Origin: JBEKTY01 sp049515555
GTDB lineage: Bacteria > Planctomycetota > Planctomycetia > Pirellulales > Thermoguttaceae
Reading direction: 5' to 3'
Length of the DNA: 58,088 nucleotides
Assembly: GCA_049515555.1 (NCBI GenBank)
Contig: JBEKTY010000075.1
Location: 1-58,088, forward strand
The stretch's first letter is position 1; every line of letters starts with the position of its first letter. The notes below the pieces were generated by a model, which saw only the letters and a list, made by a program, of their open reading frames with translations, did no database searches and was not told where the DNA came from. The translations under genes were made by a program, and so were the position numbers. Of the stretch, positions 39,998 through 48,993 are shown piece by piece.

Positions 39998-40885
39998 CTA
40001 ATCACAGGCGGCGGGGCTGGACCACCACTGGGCCAGAATCCGCGCCAGGAACAGCGGGTTGCCCAACAGATAGCGGCGGGCCTTGGCCGGCTGCTGCCAC
40101 AGTCGCCACAGCCATTCGTGCCCGAGCCGGCGGAGGGATTGCGGGGCGCGGCTCACGCGGCCGGACCAGAAGTCCATGAGCCCGCCCACGCCCAGGCACA
40201 GCGGCACCCGCAGCCGATGCCGGTGCTGTGCCAGCCAGCACTCCTGCCGCGGGTTGCCCATGCCCACCAGCAACACGTCCGGCCGGGCGGCGTTGATCTG
40301 GCGGACCGCGCGGTCGGTCGCGGCGTCGGTGAGGTAGCCGTGATGAAAGCCGGCCGGGGTCCAGCCGCCAAAGGTTTCGGCGGCCATTTGGGCGGCCGGG
40401 CGGATCGTCGCCTCGTCGGCCCCCAGCAGGAAATAGCGGTAGCCGCGGCCGGCGGTGGCCCGGAACATCGCCGGCACCAGGTCGGTGCCGTTGAGGTTGT
40501 CGCGGACGCGGACGGCTTGCAAGCGGGCGGCCCAACGCACGCCGGTCCCGTCGCCGAACACGTAGTCCGCCCCGTTCAGCACTTCGCGGTATGCCCGGTC
40601 GGCGGCTGCCAGGTTCAGCGTATGGGCATTGGCGAAGAACACGCACCGCGTGACGCCGTCGCGCCGGCCGATCAGCCGGTGTAGAAGCTCGATGGCCCGC
40701 CGCGTGGTCACGTCCGTAATGCCGACTCCCAGGATCGATATCTGCCGGTCGGCGGCGGGCAGGGCGACGGGCGGAAGTGCTTCAGCGACGGACGACGGAC
40801 GACGGGCGACGGACGTGGGTACTACGATCCCCAGTGCCGCTTCCGTCGTCAGTCCCCAGTCGTTTGTCGATGCAACAGTGCTCAT
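39998..40885 (-). CDS. WecG/TagA/CpsF family glycosyltransferase
   Basis: 295 residues. The family core is clear: ISILGVGITDVTTRRAIELL, FFANAHTLNLAAADRAYREV, NGADYVFGDGTGVRWAAR, RYFLLGADEATIRPAAQMAA and LLVGMGNPRQECWLAQHRHR. These enzymes transfer a UDP-sugar to a lipid-linked saccharide. Residues near 25-34 (SVARRPSSVA) are encoded by a GACGGAC-type heptamer array and look like an insertion in the variable N-terminus. It lies just downstream of the sugar-phosphate transferase on the same strand. Confidence 0.9.
   Translation of the reverse strand: MSTVASTNDWGLTTEAALGIVVPTSVARRPSSVAEALPPVALPAADRQISILGVGITDVTTRRAIELLHRLIGRRDGVTRCVFFANAHTLNLAAADRAYREVLNGADYVFGDGTGVRWAARLQAVRVRDNLNGTDLVPAMFRATAGRGYRYFLLGADEATIRPAAQMAAETFGGWTPAGFHHGYLTDAATDRAVRQINAARPDVLLVGMGNPRQECWLAQHRHRLRVPLCLGVGGLMDFWSGRVSRAPQSLRRLGHEWLWRLWQQPAKARRYLLGNPLFLARILAQWWSSPAACD
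40786..40816. repeat. heptamer array (GACGGAC)n in the WecG-type gene
   Basis: About four tandem units GACGGAC with one change, translated within the N-terminus of the glycosyltransferase. The same array flanks the small ORF at 51041. Confidence 0.8.
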
Positions 40886-40921
40886 CAGCCCACCTAGCAG
40901 TTCAATACGCTCCGCGGCAGT

Positions 40922-41782
40922 TCAATACGCCCCGCGGCAGCCCAGCACGCTCCGCGGCGTCCGCAGCAGGAGTTTGCAATCGGTCCACAGGCTTTGGTTG
41001 CGGATGTACCAGAGGTCCATGCGAACCCAGTCGGGAAAGGGAACCTCCGACCGCCCGCTGACCTGCCAGAGGCAGGTAAGGCCGGGCTTCACGGCCAGCC
41101 GGCGGCGTTGCCAGGCCTCGAACTGGGCCACTTCGTCGAGGTCCATGGGCCGTGGCCCGACCAGCGACATCTGGCCCAGCAACACGTGCAACAACTGGGG
41201 CGTCTCGTCCAGGCTCGTTTTCCGCAGCCAGCGACCCAGCCCGGTGACGCGGGGGTCTTGCCGGTTCTTAAAGATAGGTCCGTCTTTCTCGTTGGGCACG
41301 GCGTGCTTCAGGCGCTGCGCGTCGAGCCGCATGGTGCGGAACTTGGCCATCATGAACGGTTGGCCCAGCCGGCCTGCCCGACGCTGCCAAAACAGGGGTT
41401 TGCCCTGGGTCGTCACGACGAGAACCAGCAGCACGGCCAGCATGATCGGGCCAAGCAGAACCAGGAGGGCCGCCGCGCCGATCAGGTCGATCAGACGTTT
41501 GGCGGCCTGATAGGCCCGTGTGGTGTTGCCCGCGCAGTCGACCAGGGGCTGGCCCGTCGCCAGATGCCGCCGGAACAGCGAAACCTGCACCGGCCGGCCG
41601 GATACTTGGAACCTGCCGACCGGTGGTTGGGTGGCGCCGGCGGCCGGCCGATGTTCCCGCGTGCAGGGGCAATATGCCCGTGCCGCCCTTTCAGCCGACG
41701 GCACACGGAGTGTGCCGGCTGCCTCGTCGAAGACTTCACAGCACTCTGGCCTGAAAAGCGTCAGTGTGCAAGCGGTGGACAT
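40922..41782 (-). CDS. undecaprenyl-phosphate sugar-phosphate transferase (Bac_transf)
   Basis: 286 residues. One membrane segment (about 110-135, IGAALLVLLGPIMLAVLL-like) precedes the catalytic domain: KPLFWQRRAGRLGQPFMMAK, FRTMRLDA, LGRWLRKTSLDETPQLLHVL, GQMSLVGPRPMDLDEVAQFE and LAVKPGLTCLWQVSGRSEVP. It loads the first sugar phosphate onto undecaprenyl phosphate to start exopolysaccharide synthesis. The start is ATG 41782 behind GGAG; the frame runs far upstream only through repeats. Residues AAGTLRVPSAE near 22-32 are a translated family A palindrome, outside the catalytic part. Confidence 0.9.
   Translation of the reverse strand: MSTACTLTLFRPECCEVFDEAAGTLRVPSAERAARAYCPCTREHRPAAGATQPPVGRFQVSGRPVQVSLFRRHLATGQPLVDCAGNTTRAYQAAKRLIDLIGAAALLVLLGPIMLAVLLVLVVTTQGKPLFWQRRAGRLGQPFMMAKFRTMRLDAQRLKHAVPNEKDGPIFKNRQDPRVTGLGRWLRKTSLDETPQLLHVLLGQMSLVGPRPMDLDEVAQFEAWQRRRLAVKPGLTCLWQVSGRSEVPFPDWVRMDLWYIRNQSLWTDCKLLLRTPRSVLGCRGAY
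41700..41716. repeat. palindrome family A inside the sugar-phosphate transferase
   Basis: GGCACACGGAGTGTGCC lies in frame in the N-terminal region of the coding sequence. Confidence 0.8.
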
Positions 41783-41960
41783 TTCTCGACTCCGTCGAAG
41801 ACTGAAGCGGTTTGCGACGAGAAGGAGAGCAAACGGCGCGCCTATGGCAGGCGGCGGGGATTCGCACGGGCAACAGGCCCCGCTCACCCGCCGCGGCGTT
41901 GCAAAAAAACAACACCATGATGATCGGGGGCAACCAGCGGGCAACGTATCCGGCACACTC

Positions 41961-42069
41961 GCGTTGTGGCCGGTCTCCGACCGAGCCACACCGCCGACCG
42001 AAGGTCTCCCGAGCGTGCGGAGACCTTCGGTCCCCGCCGCGGCGGGGTCGGGAGACCCGCGCCGAACGT
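41961..42069. repeat. dispersed repeat family E, copy 1 (about 110 bp)
   Basis: Modules GGCCGGTCTCCGACCGAGCC, ACCGAAGGTCTCC with its complement GGAGACCTTCGGT, and GGCGGGGTCGGGAGACCCGC. An inverted copy is at 46835-46942. Internal complementarity suggests a folded RNA or a transposable short element. Confidence 0.8.
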
Positions 42070-42080
42070 CAGGCGGGCAA

Positions 42081-42142
42081 CGTATCCGGCACACTCCGTG
42101 TGCCGCGTTCCGCCATCGGCACACGGAGTGTGCCGGATACAT
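42081..42142. repeat. palindrome family A, complete paired element
   Basis: CGTATCCGGCACACTCCGTG and its complement flank GCGTTCCGCCATC; nearly the same element as at 28351, again within 60 bp of a start codon. Confidence 0.85.
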
Positions 42143-42182
42143 TGGTTGGCGTGCCCCTTTCCCGAGTTATGCTTGCGTTGAG

Positions 42183-43541
42183 ATGGATGCGATGGTTTGG
42201 ATTGTCGGCGCGGTGCTCCTGGTCTGGGGGGCGGTCGTTTTCGTGCGCGGCGGCCTGCTGGGCGGATGCCTGCTGGTGTTGCTCTCGGGCTGTGCGTTCG
42301 GTCCGCCGCTGCTGAAGCTGCCCACCCAGCCCATCCCGCTCACCGTCGACCGGGTGCTTTGGGTCCTGCTCGTGGCGCAATACGCCCTCTGGCGGCGGCT
42401 GGGCCTGGCGGCCCCCAAGCCACCGGGCCGGGAAGACCTGGCGGGGCTGCTGTTCCTCGGGTTCCTGGCCGCCAGCACGCTGACGCACGACTGGCAAGCC
42501 CACAACCATCTGGCCCTGTCGCGGCTGCTGTTCTATTACGTCATGCCCGCAGGGCTGTATTGGGTGGCGCGACAATCGCCGCTCTCGCCCGGGGCGGTCC
42601 GCAGCGTCTGGTTCTGCCTGGCGGCCTTCGGCGTCTACTTGTCGGCCACCGCCATTTGTGAGGTTTGCGGCGCCTGGTGGCTCGTTGAGCCCGGCTACAT
42701 CGCCGCGGAGGGCGAGTTCTTCGGCCGCGCCCGGGGACCCCTGCTGAACCCCGCCGGAAACGGAATCTTCATGGCGGCCGGCTTGTCGGCCCTGTTGCTG
42801 GCCTGGCCCTGGGCCCGTCGGGCCGGCCGGCTGCCGCTGGCGGCCCTGCTGGGACTATACCTCGCCGGACTGGGCGCCACCCTGACCCGCAGCGTCTGGC
42901 TGGGCGCCGGGCTGTGCCTCTGCGTGCTGGCGGCGCCGGCAGTGCCGCGGCGCTGGCGGCTGCCGGCCCTCGCCACGGCCCTGGTGGCCGTGAGTGTCCT
43001 GCTGGCCGCCCATCTTGACGCGCTCGTGGCCTTCAAACGCGATCAGGGCCTAAGCGCGCAGGCAACGGCCGATTCCGTGCGACTGCGGCCGATACTGGCC
43101 CGCGTCGCCTGGAACATGTTCCTCGACCGGCCGCTGGTGGGCTGCGGCTTCGGCCAGTATTCGGACCAGTGCGTCGATTATCTGCACGACCGCTCGACCG
43201 ACCTGCCCCTGGGCACCGCCAGGCACTACGTGCAGCACAACGTATGGCTTGCCCTGCTCACCGAGACGGGCCTCGTGGGGGCGGGCTTGTTCTCGATCCT
43301 GCTTTGGCTGTGGACCGCCAACGCCTGGCGGCTGTGGCACAGCGGCGCCGCCCCGCCTTGGGCCCGGCGGCAGGGCCTGCTGTGGCTGGCACTGCTGGGC
43401 ATGTACCTCCCCTGCGCCATGTTCCAGGATGCATCGTTGATTCCCATGGTCAACATGCTGCTGTTCTTTGTGGCCGGCGTGACGATGGGGCTGGCGCGCC
43501 AGGCGTGGCCGGAGGTGGCCGAAGTGAGGCCGCCGCCATGA
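42183..43541 (+). CDS. O-antigen ligase / polymerase family membrane protein
   Basis: A 452-residue polytopic protein with about ten to twelve hydrophobic segments (VWIVGAVLLVWGAVVFV, LPLAALLGLYLAGLGATLTR and others). The Wzy_C ligase region is recognisable by ATLTRSVWLGAGLCLCVLAA, the periplasmic LRPILARVAWNMFLDRPLVG, GCGFGQYSD and YVQHNVWLALLTETGLVGAG with the conserved H-N. It ligates or polymerises lipid-linked glycans outside the cytoplasmic membrane. The next gene overlaps by ATGA. Confidence 0.85.
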   Translation: MDAMVWIVGAVLLVWGAVVFVRGGLLGGCLLVLLSGCAFGPPLLKLPTQPIPLTVDRVLWVLLVAQYALWRRLGLAAPKPPGREDLAGLLFLGFLAASTLTHDWQAHNHLALSRLLFYYVMPAGLYWVARQSPLSPGAVRSVWFCLAAFGVYLSATAICEVCGAWWLVEPGYIAAEGEFFGRARGPLLNPAGNGIFMAAGLSALLLAWPWARRAGRLPLAALLGLYLAGLGATLTRSVWLGAGLCLCVLAAPAVPRRWRLPALATALVAVSVLLAAHLDALVAFKRDQGLSAQATADSVRLRPILARVAWNMFLDRPLVGCGFGQYSDQCVDYLHDRSTDLPLGTARHYVQHNVWLALLTETGLVGAGLFSILLWLWTANAWRLWHSGAAPPWARRQGLLWLALLGMYLPCAMFQDASLIPMVNMLLFFVAGVTMGLARQAWPEVAEVRPPP

Positions 43542-44563
43542 GCCAAGCCGTCGCTCCCGCAGACCGGGCCGCGTCCGGCACAGCCAACCGGCCCGCACAG
43601 TCGCGCCGCACGATGCTCGATCTGGCGCGCCTGTTGGCCGTCTACGCCATCGTTTGGCTGCACAACGTGCAATCGCCGGCCCTGGAACGATCCCGGGCGC
43701 TGGGGCGGTTTGCCGTGCCCCTGTTCGTGTTCCTGACGATCTTCCTCGTGTTCGAGGGAGTGAGCCGCAACCCGTGGAGAAGTTGGGGCCAATACGCCCG
43801 ATCGCGGGCCGTACGCCTGTATCTGCCCTTTCTGGCCTGGAGCGGCATTTATTTGGCCTTTAAGGCGATCAAAGGGCGACTGCTGCCCGGCGAGCCCAAC
43901 GATTATCCCGGCATCGAGATTCTGTGGCTCGGCGCATGTTACCACCTGTGGTTCCTGCCGTTCATTCTGGCGGTGAGCCTGCTGGCCTTTGGGGCGGCGA
44001 AGCTGGTGGTGGCCCGCCCCGGCTGGGTCCCGCTGCTCGTCGTCGTATTTGTTGCGGCGGGCTTGGCGCTGGGGTTCCTGCCCAGCCCGGCTCGGCTGGC
44101 GACGCTCAGCGAGTATTGGGCCCTCGTCCCCAACGCCCTGCCGGCAGTGGCCTGGGGCCTCGCCCTGGCGGTCGCCTGCCGGACGCTCGGCGCCGGTGCC
44201 CTGGAGGACCGCCGGGCCGCGCTGGGCGGCGCGGTAGCCTTCGCCCTGGCCACGGCCTGGGTCTGGCACGCCGGCCGCGCACGGTTGGCGGAAACCGTGG
44301 CCGGACTGGCAGTCCTGCTCGTCGCCCTGACGCCCGTCGACCAGCGGCGCTTTGCCCGCTTCGGCCGAGCGGGCTCGCTCGCCTTCGGAATCTACCTGTG
44401 CCACGTGCTGTGGATCAAGATCTTTCAAGCGGCCGCCATGAAGGCCGGCCTGCCGATAAGCTGGCAGCGGGACCTGGGCGTCTTCCTGCTCGCCGCAACG
44501 GCCAGCACCCTGCTGGCTTGGAGCCTGAGCCGCGGGCGATGGACGAGATGGCTGATAGCGTGA
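43538..44563 (+). CDS. acyltransferase-3 family membrane protein
   Basis: A 341-residue integral membrane O-acyltransferase of the OafA type. It begins with RRTMLDLARLLAVYAIVWLH, where the conserved family R and H lie in the first helix, then shows FAVPLFVFLTIFLVFEGVSR, HLWFLPFILAVSLLAFGAAK and about eight more hydrophobic segments ending GIYLCHVLWIKIFQAAAM. These enzymes add acetyl or similar groups to surface polysaccharides. Start codon overlaps the ligase stop (ATGA), so the two are coupled. Confidence 0.85.
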   Translation: MSQAVAPADRAASGTANRPAQSRRTMLDLARLLAVYAIVWLHNVQSPALERSRALGRFAVPLFVFLTIFLVFEGVSRNPWRSWGQYARSRAVRLYLPFLAWSGIYLAFKAIKGRLLPGEPNDYPGIEILWLGACYHLWFLPFILAVSLLAFGAAKLVVARPGWVPLLVVVFVAAGLALGFLPSPARLATLSEYWALVPNALPAVAWGLALAVACRTLGAGALEDRRAALGGAVAFALATAWVWHAGRARLAETVAGLAVLLVALTPVDQRRFARFGRAGSLAFGIYLCHVLWIKIFQAAAMKAGLPISWQRDLGVFLLAATASTLLAWSLSRGRWTRWLIA

Positions 44564-44649
44564 GGAGGGGATAAGGGGTTGAGGGGATGAGGGGTTGAGG
44601 GATTTGGGGATTTAGGGATTTGGGGATTTGGGGAGCAGCGGGGCGAACG
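44564..44649. repeat. GGGGATTT / GAGGGGTT short tandem repeats
   Basis: GAGGGGTTGAGGG-type units then four GGGATTTG-type octamers fill the gap between the acyltransferase and methyltransferase genes. Confidence 0.7.
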
Positions 44650-45621
44650 ATGAGAGCAATTGACGCGGCCGGCGACCTCTTGCCGCCGGACGAGCTGGTC
44701 GAAGGCCCTACAGACGGCGAGTTGCTGCTGGCCGACGGCACTCGGCAAGTACTGGCCGACTTGGGGCGGGACGAGCTGCTGGCCCTTCAGTGGCAGCAAG
44801 AGCGGGCCTTTGCGCGGCAGATCCTCGACGCGCCGAAGGGCTCGCCGCAGCGGACACTCGCCACGTGGCAGGCCTATGATACGGTGACGAAGATCCTTGC
44901 CGCCTGTCGCGAAGAGGTGCCGGGCCCGCTGGACATGGGCGTGGCCCCCCGCCATGCCCGGTTGGTGCTGGAACTCCTCAGGCGCCAGCGCCGCGGTGGA
45001 CTGGAGCCCCGACTGTTCGAGATCGGTTACGGCGCCGGGACGCTGTTGGCGCGGGTCCGCGACGCCGGCTTCCCGCTGGCCGGCATCGAGGTCTCGGCGG
45101 CCATGCGCGACGCGGCGCTAGCCCGCCTGGGGCCAGAACACGGCGGCCGGCTGTACGTGGGCGACTTCATGCAAGCCGACGCACCATGGACCGCCGGCCG
45201 CTGGAGCCTGGTCTACTGGAACGACGTCTTCGAGCACGTGCCGCCGGATGAAATCGGCGACTGGCTGCGACGGATTCACGGGATGCTCGCGCCGGGCGGG
45301 CAGTTGGTCACCATCACGCCGAACTGGCATGTGCGGCCTTCGGACGTGACCACGGCCTTCTGCCCGCCGCGAACCGAGGCCGCCGGCCTGCATCTGAAAG
45401 AGTACACGCTGGGCGAAGTGAGCGGGTTGCTCGCGGAGGCCGGGTTCGCGCGGGTGGCCGTGCCGCTCCTGGTCACCCGGGGGCGAGTTCTGCTCGGCGG
45501 CCGCGGCCTGATCCGGTTGAAACGCGCCTTGGAGCCGGCCCTGGAACACCTGCCCCTGCAGGTGGCCCGGCAAGCATGCCGTCGCTTTGGGCTGGACTGT
45601 ACGCTGGCCACGAAATCCTGA
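44650..45621 (+). CDS. class I SAM-dependent methyltransferase
   Basis: 323 residues. An N-terminal helical part (about 1-115) with LQWQQERAFARQILDAPKGS precedes a Rossmann methyltransferase domain: motif I FEIGYGAGTLLARVRDAG, LAGIEVSAAMRDAA, WSLVYWNDVFEHVPPDEIGD and MLAPGGQLVTITPNW. The first 100 residues resemble no family I recognise. Location between the acyltransferase and the chain-length protein points to methylation of polysaccharide sugars. The start ATG 44650 has only GGGGAG-like bases upstream in the repeat. Confidence 0.8.
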   Translation: MRAIDAAGDLLPPDELVEGPTDGELLLADGTRQVLADLGRDELLALQWQQERAFARQILDAPKGSPQRTLATWQAYDTVTKILAACREEVPGPLDMGVAPRHARLVLELLRRQRRGGLEPRLFEIGYGAGTLLARVRDAGFPLAGIEVSAAMRDAALARLGPEHGGRLYVGDFMQADAPWTAGRWSLVYWNDVFEHVPPDEIGDWLRRIHGMLAPGGQLVTITPNWHVRPSDVTTAFCPPRTEAAGLHLKEYTLGEVSGLLAEAGFARVAVPLLVTRGRVLLGGRGLIRLKRALEPALEHLPLQVARQACRRFGLDCTLATKS

Positions 45622-45644
45622 GGTCCCGTCTCCGGGAGAAGGCC

Positions 45645-45812
45645 AACTTCGGTCCCCTCTCCCTCCGGGAGAGGGCAGGGTGAGGGTAGATAGCGAGAAA
45701 GACGGCCACTTGCGATTGCGGTGCCGGAACCAATTCGGGGCAAAAGCACGGACGCTCTGTCCACCAGCCCTCACCCCCGGCCCCCTCTCCCGGTGGGAGA
45801 GGGAAGAGTTAG
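45645..45812. repeat. CTCTCCC palindromes, two copies
   Basis: CCCTCTCCCTCCGGGAGAGG near 45655 and CCCTCTCCCGGTGGGAGAGG near 45783, between the two convergent methyltransferase genes. Both can form hairpins and may act as transcription ends; a third copy is at 57897. Confidence 0.75.
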
Positions 45813-46795
45813 GCTCCGCCGCGGTAGTCGCGGATCAGCTCACGATCAGAGATCGCTTGGGGCAGCTTTCGCCCCAGGAAATAGAAGGCCGCGGCCGCGT
45901 CGCAGGCGGCGGGAAGGTCTTGCAAGAACACGTCGAGATACTTCAGCCAGCCAAACGCCAGCCGGCACAGCGCCGAGACCACCGCCCGCGCGGCGGGGCC
46001 CCGGCAGAAACTCAGGCAGAAGTAGCGCAGCGACCAGCCCAAGGCCATGGCCGGCCCGCCCGAGATTCCGCTTTCCAATTCGGCGAAACGGCGGAACAAC
46101 CGGCGATGCCCCAGCCGCGTGTAACGTGTGAAATCGAACTGCCGGCCGTGGACCTGGACCATGAACGGCGTGTCGGCGTAGACCAGCCCATCGCGGCGGA
46201 GCACCCGGTGGATCTCGGCCACGCAACGCACCGGGTCCAGCACGTGCTCGAGCACCGCCTGGACGATCACCGCGTCGAACGTGCCCGCGGCAAACGGCAG
46301 ATCGTGGGCGTCGCTGATCAGTTGCACGCGGGGCGTCAGAGAAACGTCGCTCTCAACCGCTTCGATGGCCGGCTCGTCGAGAATCGCTTCCAGCCCCACG
46401 CCCATTACGCCCGCGCCGATCACCAGCACCCGCGGCCGGCGCGACTGGCGCAGCAGGGTCTCCCGCATCCGCGCCAGCACGCCCTTGGCGGCCACGTTCC
46501 GCGACATCTCGGGCAGCAGCCGGCTGGCCCACAAGCGCAGTCGCCCGCGCGGCTGGAAGAACGTCGGCTCTTGTCGGAGGAAGCCGGCAATGCGGAACAG
46601 GCTCTGCGTTTCGTCGATCAGGATGGGCACGCCGTGGGCGACGGGAAAGCGCCGGCCGCAGTCTGCACTGGTGCAGGCGAAGCTCTCGGCCGCCGCCTCC
46701 AGCCGACTGCGGCAGGCCGGGCAGCGGAGGGCCGCCACAACGGCGCTGGAAAGCCGCGTCGGGTTCAGGGCGTGGGTCGCCTGGGAAACAACCAT
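45809..46795 (-). CDS. SAM-dependent methyltransferase with N-terminal zinc-ribbon
   Basis: 328 residues. The N-terminus has a Trm112-like zinc ribbon (ALRCPACRSRLE then FACTSADCGRRFPVAHGVPI), followed by a linker and a methyltransferase domain: VLVIGAGVMGVGLEAIL as motif I, DAHDLPFAAGTFDAVIVQAV, LEHVLDPVRCVAEIHRVL and GLVYADTPFMVQVHG. Proteins of this layout occur in glycan clusters; the target is unknown. ATG 46795 is chosen; upstream in-frame codons lie in repeat family E. Confidence 0.85.
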   Translation of the reverse strand: MVVSQATHALNPTRLSSAVVAALRCPACRSRLEAAAESFACTSADCGRRFPVAHGVPILIDETQSLFRIAGFLRQEPTFFQPRGRLRLWASRLLPEMSRNVAAKGVLARMRETLLRQSRRPRVLVIGAGVMGVGLEAILDEPAIEAVESDVSLTPRVQLISDAHDLPFAAGTFDAVIVQAVLEHVLDPVRCVAEIHRVLRRDGLVYADTPFMVQVHGRQFDFTRYTRLGHRRLFRRFAELESGISGGPAMALGWSLRYFCLSFCRGPAARAVVSALCRLAFGWLKYLDVFLQDLPAACDAAAAFYFLGRKLPQAISDRELIRDYRGGA

Positions 46796-46834
46796 GGCCG
46801 AAGACCTTTGGCACAAGGGGCCGCAACGTTTCAA

Positions 46835-46942
46835 GTTCGGCGCGGGTCTCCCGACCCCGCCGCGGCTGGGACCGAAGGTCTCCGCACGCTCAGGAGACCT
46901 TCGGTCGGCGGTGTGGCTCGGTCGGAGACCGGCCACAACGCG
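46835..46942. repeat. dispersed repeat family E, inverted copy 2
   Basis: Reverse complement of the 41961 element with small differences, between a methyltransferase start and the Wzz/GumC stop. Confidence 0.8.
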
Positions 46943-46954
46943 AATCGCAAGTTT

Positions 46955-48514
46955 TCAGATGCCACTGGCAGACTGTCCCGAAGCGAGCCGGCTGCCCCGG
47001 CGGGCGTTGCCATCGGCGACCAATCTCTTGAGCGACTCGTTCAGCGACAGGCCGCGGCCCGCGGGGCCGGCGGGCATGCTCCACGGCTGGGCGCTTGCGG
47101 CCGGCGACGGCGGCACAGCTTGGGCCGCGGGCGGCACAGTCGCGGCCAGCGACGGCGCGCCTTGCACCGCGGGTGGAATCAGCAGCAGCATGCCCAGGCC
47201 GACTGCCAGACCGGCCAGCAAACCGCCCAGGACAATCAGCGTGCGGCTGGCACTGACGGGCCGCGTACCCGTGTCCGGCCCGTCGATCCTGGCAATCAGA
47301 CTGGCAACCTTGGCGCTGGCGGCGCTGGCCCGGGCCTCGGACAGGTTCTGCTCGGCCCGCTCGACCAGTCGCGTGCGGTGACTGCTCTCGGCGACGAGGT
47401 TGACATAGGAGGCGCGGAGGCCGGCCAGGCGGCGGAGCCGCTCGGTGGCCTGGGCCAGTTGCTCGTCGAGCATCGCCGTGCGGTCGGTGTCGAGGTGCAG
47501 CTCGGTCCGCAGTCCGCGGATGGCGATGGCCAGCTCGGTGTGGAGGTGCTTGCCGATCTCTTCTTCGGCGTTCTGGGCGGCGGCCACCAGGGGATGCGCT
47601 TCGGACATGCCGCCCCGCAGCGCGGCGGAGTGCACCTGGGCGTCGACCAAGGCGTCTTTGAGCCGCTTCAGGGCCGGTTGCGATTCGAGCAGCCGATTGG
47701 GCGCGGCCAGCAGCCGGCCAGGATCGGCCTGGGCGGCCTCCAGCCAGCCGAGCATCTGCCGGCCGGCCTGCTCGGCGGCCCGCGCCAGTCGCAACTCGCT
47801 GGAAATCTCCGTCACCGTCCGCCGCAACGAGCTGTCGCCCGCGTTGGGCTCCTCCAACGATCGCAGCTCGGCCAGGTCGCTGCCGACTTGCCGCTCGATG
47901 CCGGCCAGCCGGGCGGTGGCTTCCTGGCGGTCCGCCCGGGCCAGCCGCGCCGCCTTGTCCAACTCGCCGATCATGCTCTCGGCCTTGGCATTGCGGACCT
48001 CTTGGAAGCGGAGTTGCAATTGATCGCCCAGTGCGCGGTTCAGCAGCACCGCCCGGTCGGGGTCCTTGTCCGCCACGTCGAGATAGAAGACCTCGGCGGC
48101 GCCGAACTCCGCCCCCTTGGGCGGCACGAGCTTGACGGATTGGAGCAGCCGGTCCACGTCGCGGCCGGTGGGCCAGGCCTCGTGGCTGACCGCTGGCCGA
48201 TAGTCGGCCGGGGGACCGGCCTGCCGCAGCGCCGCCGACAGCACCCCGCGGTTCTTGGCCAACTCGAGGATCGTGCCCTGGACGTTCTTCAGTTCCTCGG
48301 CCCCGTGGAATCGACCCGGCTCGGTGTCGCTTGCCGTCGCCTCGTTGCGGACGATCATGGCCTGCGATGCCTGCCAGGTGGGGGGAACCAGGATCGCGTA
48401 CAGGCCGGCCGCTATCGTCAGGGCCGCCGCCGGCGCCAGCCACCGCCACTTGTGGCACACCAGGAAACGAAGAAGACGTTCGGGCTCGGTCAACTCAAAG
48501 GGGATGGCGTTCAT
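46955..48514 (-). CDS. Wzz/GumC-type polysaccharide chain-length protein
   Basis: 519 residues. The first membrane segment LAPAAALTIAAGLYAILVPP (about 26-45) is followed by a long periplasmic helical region with coiled-coil stretches (LGDQLQLRFQEVRNAKAESM, ELDKAARLARADRQEATARL, LDEQLAQATERLRRLAGLRA) and a second segment LIVLGGLLAGLAVGLGMLLL near 445. No Walker motifs: the tyrosine-kinase half of fused co-polymerases is absent. The C-terminal tail is proline/alanine-rich. The ribosome site at ATG 48514 is weak. Sets glycan chain length with a Wzy-type polymerase. Confidence 0.85.
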   Translation of the reverse strand: MNAIPFELTEPERLLRFLVCHKWRWLAPAAALTIAAGLYAILVPPTWQASQAMIVRNEATASDTEPGRFHGAEELKNVQGTILELAKNRGVLSAALRQAGPPADYRPAVSHEAWPTGRDVDRLLQSVKLVPPKGAEFGAAEVFYLDVADKDPDRAVLLNRALGDQLQLRFQEVRNAKAESMIGELDKAARLARADRQEATARLAGIERQVGSDLAELRSLEEPNAGDSSLRRTVTEISSELRLARAAEQAGRQMLGWLEAAQADPGRLLAAPNRLLESQPALKRLKDALVDAQVHSAALRGGMSEAHPLVAAAQNAEEEIGKHLHTELAIAIRGLRTELHLDTDRTAMLDEQLAQATERLRRLAGLRASYVNLVAESSHRTRLVERAEQNLSEARASAASAKVASLIARIDGPDTGTRPVSASRTLIVLGGLLAGLAVGLGMLLLIPPAVQGAPSLAATVPPAAQAVPPSPAASAQPWSMPAGPAGRGLSLNESLKRLVADGNARRGSRLASGQSASGI

Positions 48515-48993
48515 CGTGTGGTTCTCGCTGAAGAGGAAAAACGCTGCGGGGAATAGAAGCGGCCGGAGCGGCATGGCCGTCGCCGGCGACCATCCCAGAT
48601 GCAAAGCGGATGCCAGGCGATCGGTCGTGCGGCCGCCGGCGCGGCGCGATGGCGGGAAACCCCGGCCGGGGCTGGTGGCCCGCCGGGCGGCAAGCGTGTG
48701 CCCGGTCGTCCGATTGCTGCTCGTGGCGTCGCTGCAAAGCCTGTCGGAGCCGGCATTTACCGCCTGCCGCCGGCCTTCGGGACGGGGTTCGTATGACGGG
48801 TGCCGCCGCAAGCGCCAACGCCGATCGGCCGGCCTGTGCCGCCTGCGCGGCGCACAAAAGCCAGGGGACCGCGGCGTTGCAAGAACACCACATGGCGTGG
48901 CGGCGCGGCAGCGTCGGCCACTCGCCCGGCGGCATCTTACCCAGCGACCGGAAAAGGACTTGCTCGGGCGCCGAGTGTGACAGACATTTGATT
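48515..48993. other. 479-bp divergent intergenic region
   Basis: It lies between the leftward Wzz gene and rightward FemAB-like gene. No gene supported; it must carry two promoters. GC-rich and without obvious repeats. Confidence 0.4.

Larger units (their letters stand above)
41783..42182. other. 400-bp divergent intergenic region filled with repeats
   Basis: It lies between the leftward sugar-phosphate transferase and the rightward O-antigen ligase and holds repeat family E and family A copies. Both promoters must lie among them; none is obvious. Confidence 0.5.

Noticed and set aside
41783..42142. Extended N-terminus of the sugar-phosphate transferase (120 more codons)
   Set aside because: These codons lie entirely in repeat DNA and the ATG at 41782 has a proper ribosome site.
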